Shown here piece by piece: positions 1 through 7,609 of a stretch of DNA of 51,612 nucleotides. The notes under the pieces are model-generated. The model was not told the DNA's origin, made no database searches, and was given only the letters and a program-made list of their open reading frames with translations. A program made the translations under genes and the position numbers. Source of the stretch: a virus. Position 1 is the first letter of the stretch. Each line of letters starts with the position of its first letter. The DNA is taken from IMG/VR virus record IMGVR_UViG_3300047320_000164, positions 1 through 51,612 of that record; one strand, given 5' to 3'.

Positions 1-146
1 ATGGTATGAAGCAACATCACAACAGTACATTATGCAGTGTAATCAAACACTTACCTTAAAATATCAACATAGATCAATCACACAATAAACCACTGTATAG
101 ACCGGCTTAAAACAAGTACTTACACACTGTATATTCAACGATTCAG

Positions 147-515
147 TTACCGGGATGGTTGGTTTCGGTGCGCCACGGGCGCGCCGTCACCTGCGCTGGC
201 AGGCTGCATGTCGAGCTTGCATAGCCAAGACTGCGCGTAGCTGACGACTTCGCCGGCGTCGTTCCGAAGGCGCTCGAAGCCAGCCAAAACGAAACGGCCA
301 TCGTTCGCCCAGATGATGTGCGGCTCCATCAACTCCATGGCGCCCAGCACCTCGCCACGGTGGAGCCGGGCGACCTTTACTGGCCGCCGCAGTCCCTGGT
401 CGGTTACGTCCATGATCACCAGCGCACCTTTATGCGTGACCGTGAACCGGTCGCTCAGCATCCGCCTCGGCACCTCTACTCCCCGGGTGCGCATCGGGGT
501 GACAACAACATTCAT
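147..515 (-). CDS. SOS-controlled phage protein of unknown function
   Basis: 122-residue protein from the ATG at 515. I do not recognise a family; no membrane segment or signal peptide is visible and the composition is soluble. An upstream in-frame ATG at 539 is rejected because it lies inside the LexA box at 530-549, so transcription could hardly include it. The gene is the last one at the left edge and points outward, away from the lysis genes, which is the usual place of lysogenic-conversion genes. The LexA box implies expression after DNA damage. Function unknown. Confidence 0.7.
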   Translation of the reverse strand: MNVVVTPMRTRGVEVPRRMLSDRFTVTHKGALVIMDVTDQGLRRPVKVARLHRGEVLGAMELMEPHIIWANDGRFVLAGFERLRNDAGEVVSYAQSWLCKLDMQPASAGDGAPVAHRNQPSR

Positions 516-529
516 GATAGCCAGGTTAA

Positions 530-549
530 TACTGTACATAAATACAGTA
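530..549 (-). promoter_or_regulatory. LexA (SOS) box
   Basis: TACTGTACATAAATACAGTA matches the enterobacterial LexA consensus (CTGT, 8 bp, ACAG) with the flanking TA pairs; an 8-bp inverted repeat is seen at 529-536 and 543-550. It lies 15 bp upstream of the chosen start of the 147-515 gene. LexA of betaproteobacteria is known to use this same motif. Binding is inferred. Confidence 0.85.
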
Positions 550-561
550 TATCACCAGCTA

Positions 562-999
562 TCAACTGCCCGCGTTATCCTGGATCGTATAGTGCTTCGG
601 GTTCTTCTCGGCGTATTTCGCCTCAAGCGTCGGCGCCAGGTGGTTGAAGCTGCTCAGGCTGGCGATAACGCCGGCGCCGTTGAACTGCCTGTCATCGATC
701 AACGTCCCGCTCACGTGGGCGTCGATAAGGATGGCCAGGCACGCTAGTGCGTTGCCGAGGTGCGGCGTGCCGTCGTCTGGGTCGAGGTCTTCGCCCTCCC
801 ACCACCGGCCGGCATGACGCAGCAGCGCGCCGTAGTAGACGCTGGCCAGCACCGGGGTTGCACGCCAGTTCAAGCTGCCGTACTTTGTCTTCCCGCAGAA
901 AAGAGCCCAGCAACCATACATCGTCGCGGCAATGGGCCACAGGTGTAGCGGGACCTTAGCGCGCGCGATGGCGTCCTTTGGGTTGCGCGAATCGCTCAT
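562..999 (-). CDS. dATP/dGTP diphosphohydrolase N-terminal-type protein (DUF5664-like)
   Basis: 145 residues from the ATG at 999, which overlaps the stop of the upstream gene (ATGA). The middle carries the pattern KYGSLNW, then GRWWEGEDLDPDDGTPHL, then ALACLAILIDA, which I recognise from the phage family annotated as dATP/dGTP diphosphohydrolase N-terminal domain. Family members are linked to nucleotide-pool manipulation. Here the domain stands alone without a second catalytic domain, so activity on dGTP or dATP is not shown. It lies downstream of the lysis genes in the same leftward transcript. Confidence 0.65.
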   Translation of the reverse strand: MSDSRNPKDAIARAKVPLHLWPIAATMYGCWALFCGKTKYGSLNWRATPVLASVYYGALLRHAGRWWEGEDLDPDDGTPHLGNALACLAILIDAHVSGTLIDDRQFNGAGVIASLSSFNHLAPTLEAKYAEKNPKHYTIQDNAGS

Positions 1000-1247
1000 T
1001 TCTTCGTGACCTTTCCATGTACCCACATTGAGGCCATACAGCCCAGGCCGGAGCCTACTCCCACGGCGAGGGCGATCCAGCCATACCCGTTCCGCGCCGT
1101 CGTCGCGATGACGTAGACCTCGCAGGCCGCCATCGCCATCGACGTCGGCAGTACCCATAGGTACTGCTTGTTGACGACGTTGAGCTGCTGCGTCGCCTTC
1201 AGGAATATGAAGACGAACGATGTGCAGAATGCGATTAGATAGGTCAT
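996..1247 (-). CDS. small membrane protein
   Basis: 83 residues. Hydrophobic stretches at about 3-17, 30-48 and 56-74 suggest two or three membrane segments, with a short basic tail (HGKVTKK). Its stop overlaps the start of the 562-999 gene, so the pair is translationally coupled. No family recognised. Confidence 0.6.
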   Translation of the reverse strand: MTYLIAFCTSFVFIFLKATQQLNVVNKQYLWVLPTSMAMAACEVYVIATTARNGYGWIALAVGVGSGLGCMASMWVHGKVTKK

Positions 1248-1256
1248 GGCTGCAGC

Positions 1257-2366
1257 TCAGAACAGGCGGCCAACGGCTTTTGCGAACTCATATGGATCCT
1301 TTGCGCTTTTCTTCAGATTGCACTTGGGGCAGGCAATCACCAAGTTGGCGACGACATGCTTCCCGCCCTTTGAAAGCGGCTCGTAATGGTCGATGTGGTA
1401 TTTCTTGGGGCATTTGACGCTACACCAGTGACAGACCTTAGGCGCCGTCATTTCCCATGCGTGGATCGCAGCGGTTGAATCCCCGCCCTCTTCCTGTGCG
1501 CGGCGCCTGGCCTTGTAGGACATCTTGATTGCTCGAACCTTGGATCGGTTAGCTGCGGCCCATCGCTTCGCTTGCTCCTGCCGTCGTACTCGATTTGTTG
1601 CGTTGTAGGCGCGCGTACGGCGCAGGATGTGATCGATATTCTTGGCGTAGTAGCCAAGGTCGTAAGACTTTTTCGCGTCGGAAGCCGCTGCTTCGTTAGC
1701 GCATTGAACGCATGCCCCGCTCGTGTAGCGCAGCCCGGAGTGACCGGAGCTGCAAGGGCGTCCGACATAGGTCTTGTCACCGCGCACCAAGGCCAATTGC
1801 CTTGCCTGATGAGCTTCTCGCCACGGCCTTGTTACTTCCGCATAGTCTGCGGCGCGGCGTTTCGCAGCCTCTGCGCGCTCCACCTTACTTCTGCGAAACT
1901 CAAGGAGTGATGGTCGGGTCTGAGCTCGCGCCTCGTTTCGCGCCGCGCATGAAAGGCGATTGCACTCTACGCACTTCCCGTCGGTGACGTAGCGCGGGCC
2001 GAGATGCCCATGACAACAAGGAGTGCCGGTACTATATTGCGACAAGCCAGCGGCTTTCGCGGCCTTCCTGGCGCCCTTAGAATTGCGCCACGCATCCGAA
2101 CGAAGTGCGTAGCTAGGGTCGTTAGCAACGCGCCGCGCGAGCTTCTTTTCTGCCAGAAGCGGGTCACTATCACGCCGAACCTTTTGCCGTCGGCGACTCT
2201 CATCTAAGTCGGCGTGATACGCTTTTTTCTGCCTGATATTAAAGCACTCCAAGCAAGTGCCGTTAGAAACTAGACGCTCAGCGTAGTGCCCCTGCTTGCA
2301 GGGCTTGCCAGTGAAATAGCGCTTTAAGGCGAATGCCTTCGCTTGCGCGCGGAGGATGATTTCCAT
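1257..2366 (-). CDS. HNH endonuclease with three cysteine-rich repeats
   Basis: 369 residues. The C-terminal 60 residues form a zinc HNH nuclease: CHWC, YHIDHYEPLSKGGKH, then NLVIACPKCNLKK, giving the HxDH-N-CxxC arrangement. The N-terminal two thirds contain three repeats with the pattern G(K/T/R)PC-x2-GH-x3-RY-x2-G-x-C-x2-C (GKPCKQGH, GTPCCHGH, GRPCSSGH), probably zinc-binding DNA-recognition units. Start at 2366 is chosen because AAGGA lies four bases upstream; a longer frame to a TTG at 2456 has no such site. The gene sits between lysis-linked genes like a free-standing mobile nuclease. Target unknown. Confidence 0.85.
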   Translation of the reverse strand: MEIILRAQAKAFALKRYFTGKPCKQGHYAERLVSNGTCLECFNIRQKKAYHADLDESRRRQKVRRDSDPLLAEKKLARRVANDPSYALRSDAWRNSKGARKAAKAAGLSQYSTGTPCCHGHLGPRYVTDGKCVECNRLSCAARNEARAQTRPSLLEFRRSKVERAEAAKRRAADYAEVTRPWREAHQARQLALVRGDKTYVGRPCSSGHSGLRYTSGACVQCANEAAASDAKKSYDLGYYAKNIDHILRRTRAYNATNRVRRQEQAKRWAAANRSKVRAIKMSYKARRRAQEEGGDSTAAIHAWEMTAPKVCHWCSVKCPKKYHIDHYEPLSKGGKHVVANLVIACPKCNLKKSAKDPYEFAKAVGRLF

Positions 2367-2458
2367 ATGTTCCTTGACTAGAGGATGACCTTTGGGTGCT
2401 TGGAAGCTGGCGGTCAAACCAGCTTGTCGGGTGGCCACCCTATCCAAGCCCTTCAATT

Positions 2459-3643
2459 TTACTGCACCTCGAACATCTCGGGGCAGACAATCGTTCTACC
2501 GACCTGGCCAAATCGCTTGTGATACGTGATGACATTTGCGGCGCGATCGGAAATCCATCCGCCCCGCGAAGCATGTGCGTCTCGCGCGGCCAGTGTCGGG
2601 TGCTGCGTCACCGACATCCCGGCATATTCCTTTTCGTCGATGTGGTGACGGTGTCCGCAATGCGCGTACCGCTTACTGGTTGCGCCCCACATCTTAGAAT
2701 ACTGCGCAGCGAACAACATTGGAAGTTGCTCATTCTTCACCTTATGGCCGTGATGAAATGCCAGCATCGTGTCGCCGTGTTGGTGCACGTAAAACGGCAA
2801 TTCCGAATCGTTGACCGTCATGCGCGGCTCGCGCTCGTACATCGCGGCGAACATCTGGCGCAACCACATAGAGCCAGCCTCATCATGGTTGCCCTCGCAG
2901 ATAATTAGATGCAGGGAATCATGCTTGGCAAGCGCGTAGGCTATCAACTGGCGGATCACGCGGATCGCCGTGGCGACGATTTTCGAGAAGCGACCGTCTG
3001 CATCGAGGACGTTCTTGTGCGCCGGTGTGAGCGGCAAAAGCCCGTCTGTGTGTAGGAAGTCACCTTGAAGACAGAGCACACAGGCGCTCGCCTTAGGTGC
3101 TGATTCAACCATGTGAATGAAGCTGTTTAGCAGCATAGACTCGGCGATTTTCAGATCCCAGTCGGCGCCGCCCTCTTTATGCCAGGACAGTTGCCCTAGG
3201 TGATAATCGGTGAAGACGACGAGATTGCATAGCGCGTCGATTGTAGCCACCGGCGGAGCCACTGGCGCTACGCGAGGTAAATCTTCGGACATCGCCGCAA
3301 ACGCCTCCCGCATAATCGCCGCCTGCGCCTGCTCGTCCGCCGAGCTCTTTACCCACGTGAGCAGCGGCTCTGGTTCACCGCGCCGATACAGTAAGGAAGC
3401 GCCGCGCAGCTTCTGGCCCGGCGCCACCGGGTGGATCAGGTCACATTCCGGCGCGTAGCCCGCGCGCGCCGCGTTGGCCTTCATCCTCGAAATCGAATCA
3501 TTCACCGCATTCTTGGAGACACCAATTTCCGCGGCGGCCAGGGCTCCGCTACCGAGACGATTCACCGCCTCCGCACAGCTAACCTGGTGCGGCGTCCCGT
3601 ACGGGAAAATTCCAGTATCAATGACAGTTGGCTGAGTGGGCAT
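2459..3643 (-). CDS. metallophosphatase with N-terminal helix-turn-helix
   Basis: 394 residues. All calcineurin-like metallophosphoesterase motifs are visible in order: DYHLG (D-x-H), GDFLHTDG, GNHDE, HHGHK and CGHRHH. The first about 70 residues (SCAEAVNRLGSGALAAAEIGVSKNAVNDSISRMK) look like a helix-turn-helix. This layout is common in tailed phages; the substrate may be a nucleic acid but is not known. ATG at 3643 is preferred to a GTG at 3676. It overlaps the 70-residue upstream gene by 26 bp. Confidence 0.85.
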   Translation of the reverse strand: MPTQPTVIDTGIFPYGTPHQVSCAEAVNRLGSGALAAAEIGVSKNAVNDSISRMKANAARAGYAPECDLIHPVAPGQKLRGASLLYRRGEPEPLLTWVKSSADEQAQAAIMREAFAAMSEDLPRVAPVAPPVATIDALCNLVVFTDYHLGQLSWHKEGGADWDLKIAESMLLNSFIHMVESAPKASACVLCLQGDFLHTDGLLPLTPAHKNVLDADGRFSKIVATAIRVIRQLIAYALAKHDSLHLIICEGNHDEAGSMWLRQMFAAMYEREPRMTVNDSELPFYVHQHGDTMLAFHHGHKVKNEQLPMLFAAQYSKMWGATSKRYAHCGHRHHIDEKEYAGMSVTQHPTLAARDAHASRGGWISDRAANVITYHKRFGQVGRTIVCPEMFEVQ

Positions 3644-3830
3644 GGTCGTCCGATATGACAGAATCGTGCTCGCCACACGAGTTATCCGGCGTCACACTGG
3701 CGAAAGACCAAACGTGGAGTCGGGCTATATAGGAAGGTGGCAGGCGATGACACTCGCCGGGCTCATCCTCTTCGTCTGCTACAAAGAACCGGCAGCTTGC
3801 GCAGGCGTCGCGCGCGGGATCGTAGGCCAT
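3618..3830 (-). CDS. small cysteine-rich phage protein
   Basis: 70 residues. Four spaced cysteines (CASC, ECHR, SCGEH) with conserved-looking CxRxPP and CGEH motifs suggest a small zinc- or metal-binding protein of a type often seen near phage lysis genes. The longer upstream frame is low-complexity Arg-rich and overlaps Rz1, so the internal ATG at 3830 is taken. Function unknown. Confidence 0.6.
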   Translation of the reverse strand: MAYDPARDACASCRFFVADEEDEPGECHRLPPSYIARLHVWSFASVTPDNSCGEHDSVISDDHAHSANCH

Positions 3831-3834
3831 GGCG

Positions 3835-4113
3835 TCACAGACATCCCTCAATAGCCGCGCGCAGCTGGGCCTCGTACGCCCTGCCACGCGGCCAGTCCCT
3901 CGCCAGCGCCAGGATCTTCTCGCCGTCGGCAGCGCCGGGCTGGAGCCGGTCAAACTCAAAAGTGGGTGCAGCAGGGACATCCACCTCCTTCAGACATGCC
4001 ACATAGACCGGGATCTCCACGGTCTGCGTCGTCGGCGGTGCGCTGGCGCACCCGGACAGCAGCAGCGCTGGAATAATTTTTGGAATAATTTGTCGCCATG
4101 ATTGGTGTTTCAT
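3835..4113 (-). CDS. Rz1: Rz1-like outer-membrane spanin lipoprotein
   Basis: 92 residues. A short basic N-terminus, hydrophobic stretch and lipobox LLSGC (lipid on Cys22) mark a secreted outer-membrane lipoprotein. It follows Rz directly: its ATG overlaps the Rz stop (ATGA) and GGGAGG lies eight bases upstream, which fixes the start. Such o-spanins join the i-spanin Rz to fuse inner and outer membranes at the end of lysis. The mature part is not very proline rich, so identification rests on lipobox and position. Confidence 0.85.
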   Translation of the reverse strand: MKHQSWRQIIPKIIPALLLSGCASAPPTTQTVEIPVYVACLKEVDVPAAPTFEFDRLQPGAADGEKILALARDWPRGRAYEAQLRAAIEGCL

Positions 4114-4505
4114 CGCACGGCCTCCCATAGCCTGTTCACGGCCGGCATAGCTTCGTCGCAGCTCGTCGCGTGTGCGCCGATTATCTGCTGCAGCGCGCCA
4201 TCAAACCGCCTACCCTGCTCCGCCGCCTTGAGTCGGGCCGCGGCGCCGCGGGTCTCGGCGGCGGTTTTGGCTGCTCTCATAGCATCTACCGCCCGGTTCT
4301 GTTCGCGGATGGCGACGGTCAGATCGGCGCTCCTACCCTGCTCCGCTACCAGATCAACCCGGGCGGCATCGCGGTCGCGAGCCGCCAACCACCAGCCGAA
4401 GCCGGCCGCGCCGCCCACTAATGGCAGGGCGACGAGCAGCCCGAGAGCCGCGACCTTCCATAGGCCACCGGTTAGCGCGCCGCCGGCCGTGGATAGGATG
4501 CTCAT
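4110..4505 (-). CDS. Rz: Rz-like inner-membrane spanin
   Basis: 131 residues. One N-terminal membrane anchor (about residues 15-42, Gly/Ala/Leu-rich) is followed by a charged helical periplasmic domain with coiled-coil character, the usual i-spanin layout. Its ATG overlaps the stop of the DUF6527 gene (TAATG) and its stop overlaps the Rz1 start. The longer upstream frame is an artefact. Confidence 0.85.
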   Translation of the reverse strand: MSILSTAGGALTGGLWKVAALGLLVALPLVGGAAGFGWWLAARDRDAARVDLVAEQGRSADLTVAIREQNRAVDAMRAAKTAAETRGAAARLKAAEQGRRFDGALQQIIGAHATSCDEAMPAVNRLWEAVR

Positions 4506-4840
4506 TATTGCCACTCTTCCGGATAGTCCGGTAGGTCGACCGTTTGGCCGACGAGCGAGTGTGTGCAGTCGCCAAGGAACTGAATGCGCCCAGCGGTCAC
4601 GAAGGAATGGCAGGCGCGGGCGGTGCGCCACTCTTTGAATTCCTTGCTGGCGTCAGGCTTGGCCTCATGGGTCACAAGCACCGATGGCGTGAAAGTCGGG
4701 CTTTCGACGTTGCCGTCAAATCCCCATCCGCCGGGATTTGTGTTGATGGTGTGCGGCGAGTCGCAGCCTGGGCAGAAGAAGGAATAGCCGAAATGCCCGC
4801 CACCCTCCCAGTACCTCAACTTTTTCGATACCTGGCTCAT
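4505..4840 (-). CDS. DUF6527 family protein in the lysis cassette
   Basis: 111 residues starting at 4840 behind AAAGGGATCGT. Motifs FFCPGCDSPH, GNVESPTFTPSVLV, CHSFV, GDCTHSLVGQTVDLP match the family I know as DUF6527, often found between endolysin and spanin in siphophages. CPGC and the later Cys/His suggest a metal site. Biochemical role unknown. The start overlaps the endolysin stop. Confidence 0.75.
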   Translation of the reverse strand: MSQVSKKLRYWEGGGHFGYSFFCPGCDSPHTINTNPGGWGFDGNVESPTFTPSVLVTHEAKPDASKEFKEWRTARACHSFVTAGRIQFLGDCTHSLVGQTVDLPDYPEEWQ

Positions 4841-5313
4841 ACGATCCCTTTCAGGCAGATCTCGCGCTCGGCGGCGCGGCGGCGCGTCAGGCCGGGCCAC
4901 ACTTTGCCGCCGGCGCGATTCCACATCATCAGAGCGTCGCAGGAGCCGCGCACGTCGCCAGCGTTGGCCTTGCGCGCGACGCTCGACCCGCAGTAGGCCG
5001 CGATGCCCACGTTGTATGCAAAATCGACGTAGGCCACTTTCTGGCCGTCGGTGAGGCGCGCGCTGGTGCAGGCCATGACGCCCTCAGCGTGCCGCGCAAG
5101 ATCACGATCCAACTGCGCATTGCATTCGGCCGGCGTGTAGGTCTTTCCCCAAATCGCATTCTCGGTCGCACCATCGCAGTAGGTCAGCACGGCGCCGACA
5201 TCCTTGTAGGTTTTGAGCACTCGGCCCTCCATTGACGGCGTGAGCACATAGAGTGCAGCCGCTGCCGTGGCGCCGACAATGGCCGCGAGACTTCGCTTAC
5301 TTGGCAGCGCCAT
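4837..5313 (-). CDS. SAR endolysin, GH24 phage lysozyme
   Basis: 158 residues. The T4-lysozyme-type triad Glu-8aa-Asp-5aa-Thr is at E29, D38, T44 (EGRVLKTYKDVGAVLT). The N-terminus has a weakly hydrophobic Ala/Gly-rich segment (about residues 9-24), typical of signal-arrest-release endolysins exported by Sec and held in the membrane until depolarisation. AAGGAG seven bases before the ATG supports the start. Several cysteines could take part in disulfide control. Cleaves the glycan strand of peptidoglycan. Confidence 0.9.
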   Translation of the reverse strand: MALPSKRSLAAIVGATAAAALYVLTPSMEGRVLKTYKDVGAVLTYCDGATENAIWGKTYTPAECNAQLDRDLARHAEGVMACTSARLTDGQKVAYVDFAYNVGIAAYCGSSVARKANAGDVRGSCDALMMWNRAGGKVWPGLTRRRAAEREICLKGIV

Positions 5314-5527
5314 CGCTCAACTCCTTCTGCGCCAGCACGCGCGAGACGTTCGACAGGATCGAGATCACCGCGGCAATGCCGGCGAAAATGCCGTTCGGGA
5401 TACTGGCCGGCTGCACGAGTGCAACGATCACCTCGCCGGCGCCGAACAGTGTTGCCGCAATGTTGAACTTCACGGACCATGCCTTGGCTATGACCGCCTT
5501 CCAGTCTTCGATAAGGGTCAACTTCAT
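5297..5527 (-). CDS. holin-like membrane protein (DUF7940-type)
   Basis: 76 residues. After a short cytoplasmic helix (KLTLIEDWKAVIAKAWSVKF) come two hydrophobic segments (about 22-42 and 48-64) and a charged tail, as in holins of this group. The ATG at 5527 overlaps the stop of the preceding 55-residue gene and has AGGTGG upstream, so it is preferred to the start nine bases earlier. The end overlaps the endolysin start. It should release or trigger the SAR endolysin. Confidence 0.8.
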   Translation of the reverse strand: MKLTLIEDWKAVIAKAWSVKFNIAATLFGAGEVIVALVQPASIPNGIFAGIAAVISILSNVSRVLAQKELSDGAAK

Positions 5528-5691
5528 TTGCGCCACCTATTCATCCACTGCTGCACCGTCTTGGTCTCATAAATTCGCAACAGCGTCCAGATAATGGAAA
5601 GCAGTGCGGCTATGTGGGGTAACATGCCGACGAGCGTCGCAACCATGGCGCTCAGCGAAATTGCATCGAGGAGGTGTTTGATGTGGTCCAT
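5524..5691 (-). CDS. small membrane protein, possible second holin or antiholin
   Basis: 55 residues with a hydrophobic core (LPHIAALLSIIWTLLRIY) and a charged end (ETKTVQQWMNRWRK). Its stop overlaps the holin ATG (ATGA), so it is translated with the holin. Short proteins with this I-x-W-T-x-x-R-I-Y-E-T-K signature are common beside phage holins. Whether it makes holes, inhibits holin or does something else is unknown. No clear ribosome-binding site. Confidence 0.7.
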   Translation of the reverse strand: MDHIKHLLDAISLSAMVATLVGMLPHIAALLSIIWTLLRIYETKTVQQWMNRWRK

Positions 5692-5709
5692 CGTCGGCCT
5701 ATAAAGGAG

Positions 5710-5727
5710 GATCGCCAGGCGGCGATC
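5710..5727 (-). other. hairpin upstream of the lysis pair
   Basis: GATCGCC, a four-base loop and GGCGATC form a 7-bp hairpin between two lysis-region genes. The minus-strand sequence after it is only partly T-rich, so it may be a weak terminator or an RNA processing site. Confidence 0.35.
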
Positions 5728-5736
5728 GGTTAGAAA

Positions 5737-6024
5737 TCATTTGCCGGCGGAGTCGCGGCAGTGGTCTTTCTTAATCCAATCGAGGATCCGGCACAGCACG
5801 CACGCCCAGCGGCGGCCCTCGGCGCGCGCCCGATTTGCCCTGCTGCTGATCGTCTCGCTGTGGTCGCCATTCGCTGCGGCGTTGCCGGCCCGGTCGATGG
5901 CGATGGCGATATAGACCGCCTTGTCAGGATTGGTCAGCACGCACCAGAGCATGCGGGCTAAGGTGGCCGCCGCGCCGGCGACGCACGCCAGCCAGATACC
6001 GAAAATACGTGCACGCCTCGACAT
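5737..6024 (-). CDS. conserved phage membrane protein of the lysis region
   Basis: 95 residues. A membrane segment at about 8-31 is followed by NPDKAVYIAIAIDRAGNA and a soluble tail with RRWACVLCRILDWI. I know this pattern only as a conserved phage protein of unknown function next to holins. It is the first lysis-side gene after the terminator at 6042-6059. Confidence 0.65.
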   Translation of the reverse strand: MSRRARIFGIWLACVAGAAATLARMLWCVLTNPDKAVYIAIAIDRAGNAAANGDHSETISSRANRARAEGRRWACVLCRILDWIKKDHCRDSAGK

Positions 6025-6041
6025 AGCGACCCCGAAAAGAA

Positions 6042-6059
6042 AACCCGCCGGAGCGGGTT
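6042..6059 (-). terminator. rho-independent terminator (leftward)
   Basis: AACCCGC, loop TCCG, GCGGGTT followed on the minus strand by TTCTTTTC. The plus direction lacks a T-run, so the element stops leftward transcripts coming across the moron at 6083-6799 before they enter the lysis genes. Confidence 0.7.
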
Positions 6060-6082
6060 GTGATTATGTTATGTTCATAGCC

Positions 6083-6799
6083 ATGAAAGCGACAATTCAA
6101 ACCATGCCGTTGCGCTCGCACCTCACTGCCGGCGCTCTGCTGCTCGTCGGCGGCGCCATCGCGGCCATGGCGGGCTTCGACGTCATATTCGTCGCTGTGA
6201 CACGCGACTCTGCGTGGCTGCGATCCGCCCTATTCGTGACCTTGGCTGCCATCGGCCTTTGGTGCTCACGACGCGCGGGGCTCTCCCTGCTGCCTCATGG
6301 CTTGGCGCATCCAGTCGCGGCATCGTTCGGCATCGGCCTTGCGGTGGCGATCGCGATTGTGTTGATCGATGGCGTGCTGTTCCGCGCCATTCTGCCGCCG
6401 GAGTATGTGACCTCATTCCAGCATGGCCTTGGCGAGCGGATGGCCTATTACATGCTGCGCGCCTTCAATGAGAATATTCTTTACCGGCTGTTTCTCATGT
6501 CCACTATCGTGTGGACTCTTGGCTTGGTATGGCGCGATGCTCAAGGAAAAATCCCACCGGGCGCAATTTGGTTCGCAATCATTTCCGCTCAAGCCATGCC
6601 GATGTTTCTAAACGGATTGCCGCTTTTTTCTGAGGCGATCACCCCCGCCGCGATTCTCTTTATTGTCGTGCGATTCATATTGGCCGGCATTCTCTGGGGC
6701 TATCTCTACTGGCGCTACGGCTTTCTCACAACGGAAATTGCCCACGTCAGCACGCATATATTCCTGCAGCCGATGATGGGATTTGTGCTCAGTCCTTAG
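6083..6799 (+). CDS. CAAX-protease-like (CPBP) integral membrane protein, moron
   Basis: 238 residues from 6083 (a start at 6071 is possible; neither has a good ribosome site). About six membrane segments. A candidate CPBP motif reads FNENILYRLF, where the usual EExxxR appears as E-N-xxx-R, and a late AHVSTH could supply the metal/active-site histidine. The second glutamate is missing, so activity is doubtful. It is the only plus-strand gene among lysis and tail genes, flanked by a terminator, hence a likely lysogenic-conversion gene. Abi-type CPBP proteins are linked to immunity or exclusion, which is only a possibility here. Confidence 0.6.
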   Translation: MKATIQTMPLRSHLTAGALLLVGGAIAAMAGFDVIFVAVTRDSAWLRSALFVTLAAIGLWCSRRAGLSLLPHGLAHPVAASFGIGLAVAIAIVLIDGVLFRAILPPEYVTSFQHGLGERMAYYMLRAFNENILYRLFLMSTIVWTLGLVWRDAQGKIPPGAIWFAIISAQAMPMFLNGLPLFSEAITPAAILFIVVRFILAGILWGYLYWRYGFLTTEIAHVSTHIFLQPMMGFVLSP

Positions 6800-6802
6800 T
6801 GC

Positions 6803-7609
6803 TCACGAATTAGGGAACTCCAACGTCGGCGGGGTGAATGCGCCGGCGTAACGTGCAACGCCCTTTGTGATCCTGATTTCATCCATGAATCCAGGCAGGA
6901 GTGATGCCACCGTATTGTTGTTGCCGATCTCAAGGGGCTTGGTCGAATCGAAAAAGTTCGCAGTGACCGTAGACGAGGTCAGCACAACTCCGTCTTGATA
7001 GATCCTAAGCACGTTACTCGCGTCGCGGTCCGCCGCAATGTGCGTCCAGACGCCGGTAGTCTTGGTCCATGCGGCACCTATCAGGGGAGTATCGGCGCCG
7101 GTGGTCGACCAGAGGAAAATCAACTGGCCGCTATTGCCCTGCCCGAAATACCACCCGACGCTCCCGGTCTGCCACTGCGAGATCATGCCTCGATTGGTCG
7201 TACCAGGCGCAGTCGAAAGATATATCCAGAACTCAACGGTGAACTGTCCTGTGCCGAAGCACCAATCCGCACTGTCCGGCGACGTGACCTCACCCACACC
7301 AGATGCATCCTTCAGGTTCAGAGATGTCGGGCCAAACTTCGCTTGCGCGCTATCCAGTTTTGTCGAGCCGGCCATCGACATCGAGTGCGCGGCAGCCGAT
7401 TGATCGACGGCCGTGGTGGCGCCGTTGGTCCCGTTGAATTTCAACAGTAGAACTACATTCGCGAAATATGGGTCTGCTGGGCCAGACGATGCGCCGTAGG
7501 CGGCAAGCGCCTGCTGCGGCGCGCCCATGCTGCAATGGCGTGCGCGGACAATACCCCTTTGGCGCGGGACCAGAAGGCCGCTGGACGGATCGATATAGAA
7601 GCGGCTCAT
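6803..7609 (-). CDS. LamG/concanavalin-A-like tail fibre protein
   Basis: 268 residues. After an N-terminal region (about 1-45) comes a laminin-G-like jelly-roll domain from about 50 to 265: VVLLLKFNGTNGATTAVDQS, FTVEFWIYLS, WTHIAADRD, YQDGVVL and a closing FMDEIRITKGVARYAGAFT, which is the usual last strand of LamG_3 domains. Such domains bind glycans, so host-receptor binding is inferred. The ATG at 7609 overlaps the stop of the large tail fibre gene (ATGA). Confidence 0.8.
   Translation of the reverse strand: MSRFYIDPSSGLLVPRQRGIVRARHCSMGAPQQALAAYGASSGPADPYFANVVLLLKFNGTNGATTAVDQSAAAHSMSMAGSTKLDSAQAKFGPTSLNLKDASGVGEVTSPDSADWCFGTGQFTVEFWIYLSTAPGTTNRGMISQWQTGSVGWYFGQGNSGQLIFLWSTTGADTPLIGAAWTKTTGVWTHIAADRDASNVLRIYQDGVVLTSSTVTANFFDSTKPLEIGNNNTVASLLPGFMDEIRITKGVARYAGAFTPPTLEFPNS

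Noticed and set aside
61-140. Further LexA boxes in the left edge (CACTGTATA at two places)
   Set aside because: Only half sites; no ACAG at the required distance.
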